Below, one piece after another: positions 52,120 through 61,619 of a stretch of 64,000 nt of DNA. Under the pieces are notes generated by a model. That model was not told the DNA's origin and made no database searches. It worked only from the letters and a program-made list of their open reading frames with translations. Positions within the stretch are counted from its first letter, which is position 1, and the number at the start of each line of letters is the position of its first letter. The translations under genes were made by a program, and so were the position numbers. Origin of the DNA: Maribacter aestuarii. GTDB taxonomy: Bacteria > Bacteroidota > Bacteroidia > Flavobacteriales > Flavobacteriaceae. The stretch covers positions 2,370,501 to 2,434,500 of the forward strand of contig NZ_CP107031.2 of the NCBI RefSeq assembly GCF_027474845.2, written 5' to 3'.

Positions 52120-53112
52120 CTATGTTCCTAAAAAGCTATTGGAAGGATTATTGACATGTCCTTCTTTGGAATAGGTTCTGTAAGTAAACCCAGGCTGAAT
52201 ACAATAGCCCCCAGTTTCCCCTTTTTTATTGATGGCGATAAACCCGATTTGAAAATCGTTTCTACCTTCGTTTTTCGCCATTATTCTTTTTACACCTTCT
52301 ACGCAAGCCTCTTGTGGTGATTTTCCTTGACGCATCAATTCTACGATTAGGAAACTACCTACGGTACGGATAACTTCTTCCCCAACCCCAGTAGCCGTAG
52401 CTCCTCCCACTTCCTTGTCCACGAAAAGACCGGCTCCTATGATCGGGGAATCTCCAACTCGCCCTGCCATTTTATAAGCCATACCACTTGTAGTACATCC
52501 GCCGGCGATATCTCCATTTTCATCAATAGCCAACATACCGATGGTATCATGGTTTTCGATATTTATGATAGGTTTGTATTTGGAAGTTTTTTTCCATTCT
52601 AACCATTCAGCCTTGGATTTTTCCGTAAGTAGGTTCACTTTTTTAAACCCTTTTTCATAGGCAAACTGCTCAGCTCCCTTTCCCACCAACATTACATGAG
52701 GCGTATCTTCCATTACTTTACGGGCCACGGAAATAGGATTGGCAATATGTTGCATGGCCAGGACGGCACCACAGTTACCATCCTTATCCATAATGCAAGC
52801 ATCCAAGGTTACGTTGCCATCGCGGTCCGGTCTGCCACCTTTACCTACAGTTTGGTTATTTACGTCGTTCTCTTCAACCATTACCCCTTGTTCAATAGCA
52901 TCCAAGGCAGTTCCTCCTGTACTTAAAACCTCCCATGCCCTAGCGGAGGCATTCTCAAAATTCCAAGTACAAATAACGATGGGAAGAACGGTTTTTGAAT
53001 CTTGAATCGGTGCAACAGTAGTTTTTTCCCGACCACAGGATGCCAATATCGGAGCCGAAATTAGCCCTGCGGTTACGGTCGTAGAATTTTTTAGGAACTT
53101 TCTTCTTTCCAT
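52120..53112 (-). CDS. N4-(beta-N-acetylglucosaminyl)-L-asparaginase (glycosylasparaginase)
   Basis: The 330-residue Ntn-hydrolase has an RR-containing export signal (MERRKFLKNSTTVTAGLISA) with a lipobox-like Cys (PILASC), so it may be a Tat-exported lipoprotein. The autocleavage site is in NHDTIGMLAIDENGDIAGGC, where Thr becomes the N-terminal nucleophile, with GGCTTSGMAYKMAGRVGDSP after it. It splits the GlcNAc-Asn bond of N-glycopeptides. It is divergent from cutC with only 38 bases between starts. Confidence 0.9.
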   Translation of the reverse strand: MERRKFLKNSTTVTAGLISAPILASCGREKTTVAPIQDSKTVLPIVICTWNFENASARAWEVLSTGGTALDAIEQGVMVEENDVNNQTVGKGGRPDRDGNVTLDACIMDKDGNCGAVLAMQHIANPISVARKVMEDTPHVMLVGKGAEQFAYEKGFKKVNLLTEKSKAEWLEWKKTSKYKPIINIENHDTIGMLAIDENGDIAGGCTTSGMAYKMAGRVGDSPIIGAGLFVDKEVGGATATGVGEEVIRTVGSFLIVELMRQGKSPQEACVEGVKRIMAKNEGRNDFQIGFIAINKKGETGGYCIQPGFTYRTYSKEGHVNNPSNSFLGT

Positions 53113-53150
53113 GAAAAGGTTGTTTATATTAGGGCTTTAAATATAAGTAA

Positions 53151-53876
53151 ATGCTCGTTGAAGTCTGCGCCAATTCTTTGGAATCTGCCATTAATGCACA
53201 AAAAGCGGGAGCGGATAGAATAGAACTATGTTCGGAGCTTGCCGTTGGAGGTATAACCCCTTCGTACGGTTTGTTGAAAGCGATTAAAGATCATATATCC
53301 ATACCGGTTCATGTATTGATACGTCCCAGAAGTGGGGATTTCACATTTTCGGAATCCGAATTTGAAATCATGAAAACCGACATCGCACTCTGTATTGAAA
53401 TGGGTTTTGACGGAATTGTATCAGGGGTTTTGAAAAAGGATTATACCTTGGATACGGAACGGACTAAACAATTAATCGAGGCCTCTGAAGGTTTGAAATT
53501 CACTTTTTATCGTGCGTTTGATTGGGTCAAAGAGCCATTCAAAACTTTGGAACAGTTAGAGGCTATGGGAGTAAATTACATCCTATCCTCTGGCCAACAT
53601 AAATCTGCAATAGAAGGTATTGACTTATTGGGAGAACTACAGCACAAAGCTTCTACCTCCATAATAATGCCTGGATCCGGTGTTAATGGGTCCAATATAG
53701 AAGTATTTATGAAAAAGAAAGTGTTCAAGGCCATCCACTTGTCCGGTACCGAGTTGGTTCAAACAATGGCAAGTAAACCAAAAATTAGCATGAATTCACC
53801 AGCTTTTTTGTCCGATGATAAAATTGCTATTTCTAATGAGGGGAGAATAAGCGCTGTGGTAAACAAGGTTAAATAA
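53151..53876 (+). CDS. cutC: CutC family protein
   Basis: The 241-residue TIM-barrel protein begins LVEVCANSLESAINAQKAGA with DRIELCSELAVGGITPSYGL and has HVLIRPRSGDFTFSESE, the CutC signature. CutC was linked to copper homeostasis, but direct proof of copper handling is thin. Here the neighbours (glycosylasparaginase, metallophosphoesterase) give no copper context. Length and motifs are normal. Confidence 0.9.
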   Translation: MLVEVCANSLESAINAQKAGADRIELCSELAVGGITPSYGLLKAIKDHISIPVHVLIRPRSGDFTFSESEFEIMKTDIALCIEMGFDGIVSGVLKKDYTLDTERTKQLIEASEGLKFTFYRAFDWVKEPFKTLEQLEAMGVNYILSSGQHKSAIEGIDLLGELQHKASTSIIMPGSGVNGSNIEVFMKKKVFKAIHLSGTELVQTMASKPKISMNSPAFLSDDKIAISNEGRISAVVNKVK

Positions 53877-53911
53877 AACGCAAAAGGGCATCGTGGTAGC
53901 ATATCAAAAAA

Positions 53912-53919
53912 TATCTTTG
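53912..53919 (+). promoter_or_regulatory. -7 promoter element before the metallophosphoesterase gene
   Basis: TATCTTTG matches TAnnTTTG and would start transcription about eight bases before the ATG at 53932, a very short leader. No clear -33 element. Confidence 0.4.
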
Positions 53920-53931
53920 TAAAAAAATATT

Positions 53932-55212
53932 ATGTTCCGTTGGATACTATTTGTTGTGATTTATATTGGCTTAAGTATATATGTTATACAAGCCATAAAA
54001 GCAACCGTTAGACAACCGTGGTGGTCTTATTTATATATTGGGGTGGCACTGGCGGTGCTCATCAATTTCATTTATCAATTCACCGTAGGAGAGGAGGCTG
54101 GCAGGGTGTTAAGTGTTCCAAAAAGTTATGCTTTTGGATTTTTATTGACTATTCTGACTTTTAAAATAATTACCATTTTTTTTCTGTTTTCCGAAGATAT
54201 TTTTAGACTAGTTACAGGTTTGTACGAAAAAGTTTTTGGAACATCTAAGCAGTTCAGTTTGCCCCAAAGGAGACGTTTTCTTAGTCTAATAGCGCTAGGA
54301 ATAGCCTCCCTGCCTTTTGGAGCGCTCCTTTATGGCATGTATAGAGGTAAATATAACTTTAAGGTGCTCAAATATGATTTGGAGTTTGCCGATCTCCCCG
54401 ATGCTTTTGATGGATACCGAATAACACAAATTTCCGATATACATAGCGGTAGTTTTGATAATCGCGAGATGATAGAGTATGGGGTGAACCTTATCAACAA
54501 ACAGAAAAGTGACACCATTTTATTTACTGGTGATATGGTAAATAATAAAACGGAAGAAATGCTGCCATGGGCGGATTTATTTTCTTCCTTGGAGGCCAAG
54601 GACGGTAAATTTTCCGTGTTGGGAAATCATGATTATGGAGACTATATCCCATGGGAAACCGAAGAGCTAAAACAACAAAACCTCAAGGACTTAAAGGTGT
54701 TGCAGAAAAATATGGGTTTTGACCTTTTGTTGAACGAACACCGTTATTTGCAAAAGGGAACGGATAAGATTGCCCTTATAGGTGTTGAGAACTGGGGAAA
54801 GGGTGGCTTTAAAAAAGCAGGTGATTTAAAGAAAGCCTCTTCACGAATCGGGAATGATGATTTCAAGATTTTGATGAGTCACGACCCATCTCATTGGGAA
54901 GAGGAGGTAATTAATGATTCCAAGCACTATCACCTTACCCTCAGCGGTCATACCCATGGCATGCAGTTCGGTATTGAAATTCCCGGTTGGATTAAATGGA
55001 GCCCTGTAAAGTGGCGTTACAGGTATTGGGCGGGCATCTATAAGGAAATGGGACAGTTCATTAATGTGAACCGTGGTTTTGGATTTTTGGGATATCCCGG
55101 AAGAGTAGGGATTTGGCCCGAAATTACTGTGATTACATTAAAAAAAGAAGTCGTTAACATGATTTTAACCTGGCTCGGGGCTACAAAAATAACGGTATCG
55201 TTACTATTTTAA
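53932..55212 (+). CDS. membrane-anchored metallophosphoesterase
   Basis: The 426-residue protein has an N-terminal membrane part with three or four helices (residues about 1-145). The calcineurin-like phosphoesterase domain follows: ITQISDIHSGSFDN, LFTGDMVNNK, VLGNHDYGDY, LMSHDPSHWE and LSGHTHGMQFG carry the two-metal site. Relatives of this layout (YkuE-like) act on phospholipids or similar esters at the membrane. The substrate is not determined here. Confidence 0.9.
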   Translation: MFRWILFVVIYIGLSIYVIQAIKATVRQPWWSYLYIGVALAVLINFIYQFTVGEEAGRVLSVPKSYAFGFLLTILTFKIITIFFLFSEDIFRLVTGLYEKVFGTSKQFSLPQRRRFLSLIALGIASLPFGALLYGMYRGKYNFKVLKYDLEFADLPDAFDGYRITQISDIHSGSFDNREMIEYGVNLINKQKSDTILFTGDMVNNKTEEMLPWADLFSSLEAKDGKFSVLGNHDYGDYIPWETEELKQQNLKDLKVLQKNMGFDLLLNEHRYLQKGTDKIALIGVENWGKGGFKKAGDLKKASSRIGNDDFKILMSHDPSHWEEEVINDSKHYHLTLSGHTHGMQFGIEIPGWIKWSPVKWRYRYWAGIYKEMGQFINVNRGFGFLGYPGRVGIWPEITVITLKKEVVNMILTWLGATKITVSLLF

Positions 55213-55222
55213 CAATTTTTAC

Positions 55223-55230
55223 TACATTTG
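55223..55230 (+). promoter_or_regulatory. -7 promoter element before the thioredoxin-like gene
   Basis: TACATTTG is an exact TAnnTTTG match. It overlaps the end of the gap after the phosphoesterase stop and would start a transcript near 55236, 18 bases before the ATG. Confidence 0.45.
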
Positions 55231-55253
55231 GCGAATAAAGCAAAGCCGATTAT

Positions 55254-55550
55254 ATGTCTAAATTTGGTGAACTTATAGATTTAAACGTTCCTGTACTCTT
55301 GGATTTTTATGCGGAGTGGAACGAGCAGTCCACTGCAATGCATCCCGTTCTAAGGGATGTTGCCGCTGCACTCGGAGACAAGGGCAAGGTCATTAAAATA
55401 GATGTGGACAAGAATAAGGAACTTTCCCAAGCTTTACGGGTTAAGGGTTTACCTACCCTTATGATTTACAAAAAAGGTGAAATGGTTTGGCGCCAAAGTG
55501 GTGAGCAAGATGCCAATACACTGATCGGTATTTTGAACGAATACGCTTAG
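55254..55550 (+). CDS. thioredoxin-fold protein lacking the CxxC active site
   Basis: The 98-residue protein keeps the thioredoxin fold: VPVLLDFYAEW before the active-site position, KVIKIDVDKNKELSQALRVK, and the cis-Pro strand GLPTLMIYKKGEMVWRQSG. The redox motif WCxxC is WNEQS, and the protein has no Cys at all, so it cannot act as a thiol reductase. A chaperone or binding role is the likely alternative. It converges on the DUF2723 gene. Confidence 0.85.
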   Translation: MSKFGELIDLNVPVLLDFYAEWNEQSTAMHPVLRDVAAALGDKGKVIKIDVDKNKELSQALRVKGLPTLMIYKKGEMVWRQSGEQDANTLIGILNEYA

Positions 55551-55576
55551 TAAAATACCAATTTTTAATTATACAT

Positions 55577-58500
55577 TTAATTTTCCGGAGATACTCCTAC
55601 TGTATCTTGAATCAAGTCCGTTCTGGTGTTGTCCGGTTGAATACTATCGGATATAGAAACAGAATCTTGCATGTCTGGATTATCACCAGATTCGGGTTCC
55701 AGAAATTCCATATCATCCTCATCCTTATAAAAATGTTGGAATTTATCTATATACTCATTAAAGATGAGCGTTTCTTTTTCTGCGATTTCCCGATCATCAT
55801 TGGCGATTAAAATATCAATGTTCCTTCTGTAGGCCTCCATATCGGCAATAATTTCATCAATTTTGCTATACTGCTCATCCAAACTACTACTGGCATAGTA
55901 CTCCAATCGCTCTTGGTATACTTTTTTGAGTTTACCAAATAGCTCTCGAGCTTTTTGTGTTTCCCCAACCTTATAATAACCGTCAACAAAAGGTTCTACT
56001 AACGTGTAGTATCCAAATAAATCTACGGGCATGTTCGTTAGAGATATTTCTATTACTTCTTTTGCCCTATCTATTTTGTTCTCTTTGATGAGTGCTTCCA
56101 TAAGACGAGCCAAATTACCCCGGTAAGAAACACTTTGGATTCGGGTCTGCGTATCATGGTAAATATCTGGGCTTCCGGCATTTCCCCAGTCCCATTTGGT
56201 GACAATATCATACATTAAATCCGTATCTATTCTACCCATATCAAAAGAGTTGGGGCGTTCGGTACGTATAGGTACCAGTTTGTAGGCCAATCCGTCCAAC
56301 TGCAAGTAGTCTTTCATCCAAAGGTATTCCGCATCATCAAAACTCCCGCCAGAAAAATATAGAGGTCTTTTCCAGTTGTTGTTGGCAAGGATGTCTAACA
56401 TCATCATACTTTTTTTGGTAATGGCGCTAGGGAGGTCAATGTCAATATAGTCAACGATAAGGGCCGAGTCTTTTTCTTTGACCAAACCACTTTCCAATGC
56501 GTTCTTCTTGTTCACGGGCACCCTGATTTTGTTGGTAGGGTAATACACTATATTTTGTGTGTTTTCTGAATAGTTGCTTAAATCTGCATTATTCTGTTCA
56601 AATAGGTACTTGAGTTTAGTCCTAGGTTTGTCACTATCTATCCAATTGATGAAATCCTTGATGGGCCACCTATTTTCTGTGATCGCTTGATGGTAGAGCA
56701 CGTCCCTGGAGCCCCAGCGATATTTGTCATGTTCAATTTGTGATGGAATCGGGTCGCTTTCATAGGCCTTCTTCTTCATCTGGTCTACGTACCAATCGGT
56801 TTCGAAAAGACTGGTGCAAACAATGCGAACATCTGTTCGGTACCCCTCAATCTCTTGAGCGTACCAAAGTGGAAAAGTATCATTGTCCCCAATGGTAAAT
56901 AGAATGGCGCCTGCGTCCTTTTGTGTGGAGTCTAAATATGCTTTGGCCGAGGCGTTTGCGGTAAAGCGATTGGAGCGGTCATGATCGTCCCAGTTTTGGA
57001 CCGCCATAACCGTGGGCACGGCAAATAAACAGATAACGACAACCAAAGGCGCAAGAATTTTTGGGGCTAACCAATCCTTAAAACCGTCATATAGCCCATA
57101 AACGCCAAGACCAATCCAAAGTGCAAAGACATAAAACGATCCGACCAAAGAATAATCACGCTCCCTAGGCTGAAAAATATAGGGATTCGTGTAAAATTGA
57201 ATAGCGATACCCGTAAACAGGAAAAAGACCAAGAGTACCCAGAACTGTTTGGAATCTTTAGAGATTTGGAAAACAAGACCTATAATACCTAGCAACAGGG
57301 GTAGGAAAAAATAGGTGTTCCGTCCTTTGTTATTTTCTATATCACTTGGCAAATTATCCTGATTCCCCAAACGCCAGCTATCAATAAACTTAATACCGCT
57401 CAACCAGTTACCGTTATCATTGTAACGTCCCTGCACATCATTTTGTTTGCCTACAAAATTCCACATAAAATAGCGCATGTACATATAATTAAACTGAAAC
57501 TCGAACATGTACTTAACATTCTGCCAAACCGATGGGGGTTCTACTTCTATGTAATCACTAAAACGTTTTAAGAAACTTATGTACTGGTCAGCGTCTATTT
57601 CACCGTTTGCGAAACCACTTTTTACTTGCTCTACCGCTTGTCGGAGTTCCTCATTGGATTGTGTCATCCGAAACTCCAACGGTCCAAAGTATTGCATATA
57701 ATTTGCAGCGTGTTGCGAACTCCACATACGGGGAAGTATGCCCTGATGTTTGGGATTAGGGCCCTGCTCTGCATCAATGTATTTATTAACGATAATGTAT
57801 TTTCCAAGGGCGTAATCCTTTTCGTATTTGGGTTTTCCATCCCTGTCCTCACCCGCTCCAGCGAACATATCAGAATAGTAGGTGCCATAGATTGGGCTAT
57901 CAACGCCCGGATATTGTTCTCGGTTATAATAAGCTAAAAGTGCTCTAGCGTCTTCAGGGTTATTTTCATTGATAACAACATTAGCATTGGCACGTATTGG
58001 GAGCATTAGCCACGAAGAAAATCCAAGGAAGAGAAACATCAAACATAGGACAATGGTATTTGCTGTCCTGTATTGATTCTTTCGAGTGTAATTGAGACCA
58101 AAATAAAAGGTAGCGATAAACAGAATGCCAATAATTATGGAGCCAGAATTGAATGGAAGCCCTATACTATTGATAAAGAAAACCTCACCCCAGCCAAAGA
58201 GCTGTAGTACGTAAGTCAATGAAAACTTATAGACTAACATTAAAATAGCAATGACGGCGATATTGGCTAACAGAAAGTTCTTGACCGTAGTTTTTTTATA
58301 CGTTCTGAAATAATAAAGAAGCCCGATGGAGGGTATGGCCAAGAAGCCCATAAACTGAATTCCAAAGGTCAGTCCGACCACAAATGATATCAAAATTAGC
58401 CATCGGTTACCTCTCGGGTCTTCGAGGTTGTCTGTCCATTTAAGACCTAACCAAAGTAGCAAGGCCATAATGAAACTGGCCATAGCATATACCTCCGTCT

Positions 58501-58930
58501 CTGCTGCATTGAACCAAAAACTGTCGGAATAGGCGAAGGCCAAAGATCCTACAATTCCACTACCTAAAACGGCTATTGCCTTACTATTCGTAAATTGCTC
58601 ATTGGTGTCTATGAGTTTCCGGGTTATGTTGGTAATGGTCCAGAACATAAATAAAATAGTAAACGCACTGGACACTCCGGAAACCAAGTTCACCATCATG
58701 GCTACTTGACTAGGTTCAAAGGCGAACATAGCAAAAAACGCCCCAATCATTTGTAATAGTGGTGCTCCCGGAGGGTGTCCTACCTGGAGCTTAGCTGAAG
58801 TGGCTATGTACTCCCCGGCATCCCAAAAACTATTAGTAGGTTCAACGGTGATGTAGTAAGTTATGAATGCTATAAAAAATACGGTCCACCCTAAAATAGT
58901 GTCCCATTTCTGGAAGTTCTTTGAAAACAT
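55577..58930 (-). CDS. DUF2723 (TMEM260-like) large membrane protein
   Basis: The 1117-residue protein starts with the DUF2723 hallmark: FITYYITVEPTNSFWDAGEY followed by IATSAKLQVGHPPGAPLLQM. It has about 10-13 membrane helices up to residue about 660. A soluble part follows with a TPR-like stretch (about 930-1040) and an acidic tail rich in Asp and Glu. Eukaryotic TMEM260 with this domain is a protein O-mannosyltransferase, so an O-glycosylation role is a reasonable inference. The substrate and sugar are not determined. Confidence 0.85.
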   Translation of the reverse strand: MFSKNFQKWDTILGWTVFFIAFITYYITVEPTNSFWDAGEYIATSAKLQVGHPPGAPLLQMIGAFFAMFAFEPSQVAMMVNLVSGVSSAFTILFMFWTITNITRKLIDTNEQFTNSKAIAVLGSGIVGSLAFAYSDSFWFNAAETEVYAMASFIMALLLWLGLKWTDNLEDPRGNRWLILISFVVGLTFGIQFMGFLAIPSIGLLYYFRTYKKTTVKNFLLANIAVIAILMLVYKFSLTYVLQLFGWGEVFFINSIGLPFNSGSIIIGILFIATFYFGLNYTRKNQYRTANTIVLCLMFLFLGFSSWLMLPIRANANVVINENNPEDARALLAYYNREQYPGVDSPIYGTYYSDMFAGAGEDRDGKPKYEKDYALGKYIIVNKYIDAEQGPNPKHQGILPRMWSSQHAANYMQYFGPLEFRMTQSNEELRQAVEQVKSGFANGEIDADQYISFLKRFSDYIEVEPPSVWQNVKYMFEFQFNYMYMRYFMWNFVGKQNDVQGRYNDNGNWLSGIKFIDSWRLGNQDNLPSDIENNKGRNTYFFLPLLLGIIGLVFQISKDSKQFWVLLVFFLFTGIAIQFYTNPYIFQPRERDYSLVGSFYVFALWIGLGVYGLYDGFKDWLAPKILAPLVVVICLFAVPTVMAVQNWDDHDRSNRFTANASAKAYLDSTQKDAGAILFTIGDNDTFPLWYAQEIEGYRTDVRIVCTSLFETDWYVDQMKKKAYESDPIPSQIEHDKYRWGSRDVLYHQAITENRWPIKDFINWIDSDKPRTKLKYLFEQNNADLSNYSENTQNIVYYPTNKIRVPVNKKNALESGLVKEKDSALIVDYIDIDLPSAITKKSMMMLDILANNNWKRPLYFSGGSFDDAEYLWMKDYLQLDGLAYKLVPIRTERPNSFDMGRIDTDLMYDIVTKWDWGNAGSPDIYHDTQTRIQSVSYRGNLARLMEALIKENKIDRAKEVIEISLTNMPVDLFGYYTLVEPFVDGYYKVGETQKARELFGKLKKVYQERLEYYASSSLDEQYSKIDEIIADMEAYRRNIDILIANDDREIAEKETLIFNEYIDKFQHFYKDEDDMEFLEPESGDNPDMQDSVSISDSIQPDNTRTDLIQDTVGVSPEN

Positions 58931-59130
58931 GTAACCCTGGTTAAAGCTATGGGGCGAATTTACTAATTAAAATATAGAACCGACGACAATTTTTATAAAC
59001 CTTTAACAAGCTTTCTATGGCGGCTCTAACGTTTGGATTAACGGTATTTTTTTGAGTTTTTTGAATCTTGATGCGGAAGAGTGTGCCCTTTTCATTAGAT
59101 GAATATTTTGGATTATTGTGAGTAAAAATG

Positions 59131-59161
59131 TTTGTGCAAACCAAACTTTGTTTTAAATTTG
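59131..59161 (+). promoter_or_regulatory. consensus promoter for tRNA-Gln
   Basis: TTTG (59131-59134), 19 bases, then TAAATTTG (59154-59161) is a full-consensus pair. Transcription would begin near 59167, about 33 bases before the tRNA. Confidence 0.75.
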
Positions 59162-59199
59162 CACGCTCGAAAGCTAAACTTGCTTTAGTGATTAGATAT

Positions 59200-59271
59200 T
59201 GGCCCATGGTGTAATTGGCAACACTCCGGTTTTTGGTACCGTCATTCAAGGTTCGAGTCCTTGTGGGCCAA
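59200..59271 (+). tRNA. tRNA-Gln (anticodon TTG)
   Basis: TGGCCCA pairs with TGGGCCA, the D stem is GTGT / ACAC, the anticodon loop TTTTGGT carries TTG, and the T arm is CAAGG-TTCGAGT-CCTTG. One C-U mismatch closes the outer end of the anticodon stem. Discriminator A is followed by CA, so the CCA end is not encoded. It reads CAA and CAG. Confidence 0.95.
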
Positions 59272-59284
59272 CAATTTTTTTTAT

Positions 59285-59314
59285 ATCCCGCTATCATATG
59301 ATGTCGGGATTTTT
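59285..59314 (+). terminator. intrinsic terminator after tRNA-Gln
   Basis: ATCCCG pairs with CGGGAT, with an inner TATCA / TGAT helix, followed by TTTT; it ends the tRNA-Gln transcript. Confidence 0.75.
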
Positions 59315-59550
59315 GTTTTTAAAATGTTTTGTAGGAAATATTCAAGAATTTTTGAAGGAAACACACTTACTACCGAATTGAAAAATATCGTACAGGTTGT
59401 CGATAGAAAGTAGCAGATTATACATGATTTTGTAATACAAATCGCATATTTTGTATCTTGGACGCGATATGAGTTAAGAATTAAAGGTAAAAAGAACCTT
59501 GTTCTAGCATGTCTCTGTTAGTTTTACCCCACCCTAACGAAGTAAATACT

Positions 59551-59862
59551 ATGAAGTTGACCGTTAAAAGCTTAAAAATAATTCTAATCCTTGTTATAGT
59601 AGGGTTTGGTGTTGGTATCTACTTACAGGACTTGGAGCATCGTAAGAGTACTGCCCATGCTTGGAAGGCCAACAGGCATAATCTTTCCAAATTTGATAAG
59701 ATTACCGAGTACAACAAAAAAATGAACTCCAGTAATTGGAAAGTAATGAAGGATAGTATTGCGCGCCAAATGGATACGCTTATGATATTGCGATTTAGAA
59801 GGGAAGTAGATAGTTTAAACCTATCCAAAGTACAATCCCATACTGCATTGCTTCAAGATTAG
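59551..59862 (+). CDS. small single-helix membrane protein
   Basis: The 103-residue protein has one N-terminal helix (SLKIILILVIVGFGVGIYL) and a basic, polar tail predicted to be helical. An upstream in-frame ATG at 59509 would add 14 residues, but the ATG at 59551 directly before the helix looks better. No domain is recognised. It stands between tRNA-Gln and the convergent antiporter gene. Confidence 0.65.
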   Translation: MKLTVKSLKIILILVIVGFGVGIYLQDLEHRKSTAHAWKANRHNLSKFDKITEYNKKMNSSNWKVMKDSIARQMDTLMILRFRREVDSLNLSKVQSHTALLQD

Positions 59863-59910
59863 AAATTCGTTAAGTATTGCTAACTGCTAGCCTGTGAAGC
59901 TTTTCGCCCA

Positions 59911-61296
59911 TTAAATGTCTGGTAGTTCATCATCTAAACTTCTTGGCTTTAAAGAAATTCCGGTATCGATATTGTCCTGAGTTTCTTCCGTTGAAGGAGG
60001 TTGATTTGATTCGGGACTATCAATAACAGATTTGTTTTCGGACGCCCGTAGGGCATCTTCGGCAAAATTCCTTTCCTTAATTTCTTCATCTATCTCATCC
60101 AAAAGCGTACTCATTTTACGCTTATCTTTTATCATGGCCCAGGTCATGACCAAACTGGTAGCAATAATCACGAATAGCAGGATTCCAGATTCAAAACCTT
60201 CAATCTGTGCTTCCACTGGTATAGCGTAAAAAAGTAAAACGGTAATCAATCCCCTTGGAGCAACAAATAGTTGAGGCAATATGTCTTTTCCAATGAAAAC
60301 CCTGAGGATTAAAAAACGTATGGCGTAGATAGACAATACAATCAATACACTAATAAGCGCAACGTTTAGGCTGAACAGGGAGGAGATAACAATGGTAAGC
60401 CCAAATACCACAAAGAAAAATGTTCTTACAACGAAGGCTGTTTCCAATGTGATAATATGGAGTTCATGGTAAATTTGGTTTAATTTTTCATTTTCTAAAA
60501 AAACAGCCATTTTTCCTGGAAAAAATAATTTTACGTTAGCAATGACCAATCCAAAAATCAAGATAATAATAAGTGATGATAGATGTAGTTTTTTACCAAT
60601 GGCGTATAACAAGAGAAGTACGGCAATGAGCAAAAACAACTTCGCTTGACTTTTGATTTGCTGAAAAATCAGGATTATGGCATAACTGGCAACGAGTCCT
60701 ATTACAATTGTTAAAACTAAATTTCCCGCAAAACCTACGACCCCTGCATCTTCTGCGGGATTCAATCCACCAATGAGGTAATAAAACATCATTATACCCA
60801 TAATATCGGAGAACGTACTTTCGTAGATATGGAATTCTTTTTTTGCTTCGGATAGACCACTTACACTGGGTATTATGATAGCACTTGAAAGTATGGAAAG
60901 TGGTGTGGCATATAACCAAGCCGACTGCATGGACATATCAGGGATAAATTGAAATAAAATCAACGCCGCTACCCAAGCCGAACCTACTAGTCCAATAAGG
61001 GCAATGGCCATCGATTTTAGAATTGGGACTAATTTTTCTCGCTTGAGCTCTAGTTCCAAAGCAGCTTCCAAAACAATCATTATAAGCCCTACAATTCCCA
61101 AAATTTCAAGTCCACCTGAAAAGTCTAGCTCTTCCGGGACAAAATACTTCAATACGTATTGAAGTATGATTCCCAATATAATAAGCATGAGTACTGAAGG
61201 AATATTGGTTTTTTTAGAAATTCCATTAAACCAAAAAGAAAGAATGACAATTACTGAAGCTTCAATAATAAGGTTATAAGAAGATAAAATATCCAT
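59911..61296 (-). CDS. cation:proton antiporter (CPA family)
   Basis: The 461-residue protein has about 12 membrane helices, starting with YNLIIEASVIVILSFWFNGI, and conserved charged positions typical of monovalent cation/proton exchangers, such as FSDIMGIMMFYYLIG. A soluble acidic tail of about 75 residues (EIDEEIKERNFAEDALRASE and on) may be regulatory. It exchanges Na+ or K+ for H+ to keep pH and ion balance. The ion cannot be told. Confidence 0.88.
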   Translation of the reverse strand: MDILSSYNLIIEASVIVILSFWFNGISKKTNIPSVLMLIILGIILQYVLKYFVPEELDFSGGLEILGIVGLIMIVLEAALELELKREKLVPILKSMAIALIGLVGSAWVAALILFQFIPDMSMQSAWLYATPLSILSSAIIIPSVSGLSEAKKEFHIYESTFSDIMGIMMFYYLIGGLNPAEDAGVVGFAGNLVLTIVIGLVASYAIILIFQQIKSQAKLFLLIAVLLLLYAIGKKLHLSSLIIILIFGLVIANVKLFFPGKMAVFLENEKLNQIYHELHIITLETAFVVRTFFFVVFGLTIVISSLFSLNVALISVLIVLSIYAIRFLILRVFIGKDILPQLFVAPRGLITVLLFYAIPVEAQIEGFESGILLFVIIATSLVMTWAMIKDKRKMSTLLDEIDEEIKERNFAEDALRASENKSVIDSPESNQPPSTEETQDNIDTGISLKPRSLDDELPDI

Positions 61297-61435
61297 AACT
61301 AATTTGGTTTACGAGGTTAGAGCGCCCTAAAAATAGGTTTAATTAAGGAAATAGTTTTGATTGTAGCTCAAGTAAATTTCATCCCTTTTGCCTGCATCAA
61401 CCTTACAATTCGATTAATTGGACTTTAAGAGGTTG

Positions 61436-61464
61436 TTGTAGAAATTAAAATTATTGTATATTTG
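61436..61464 (+). promoter_or_regulatory. consensus promoter for rimP-nusA-infB
   Basis: TTG (61436-61438), 18 bases, then TATATTTG (61457-61464) is an exact -33/-7 pair. Transcription would start near 61470, about 150 bases before rimP. The rest of the 323-base gap from 61297 contains only the hairpin at 61494. Confidence 0.75.
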
Positions 61465-61493
61465 CACCACTGAAAGGATATAAAAGTATTCAT

Positions 61494-61518
61494 GAGGGGA
61501 CAATTTGTCCCCTCTTTT
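61494..61518 (+). promoter_or_regulatory. terminator-like hairpin in the rimP leader
   Basis: GAGGGGACA pairs perfectly with TGTCCCCTC around three bases and is followed by TTTTAT, starting about 25 bases after the predicted transcription start. It can act as an attenuator or make a short RNA of about 50 bases. No known leader family was recognised. Confidence 0.5.
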
Positions 61519-61619
61519 ATTAGCAATATTTTACTGCGTCCTTTTGGATATTAATGAAAATGTAAGGCGTTAGTTATATTGATGTTTCAAATAGATTGCG
61601 CTTTTGGAAGTATTGCTAG

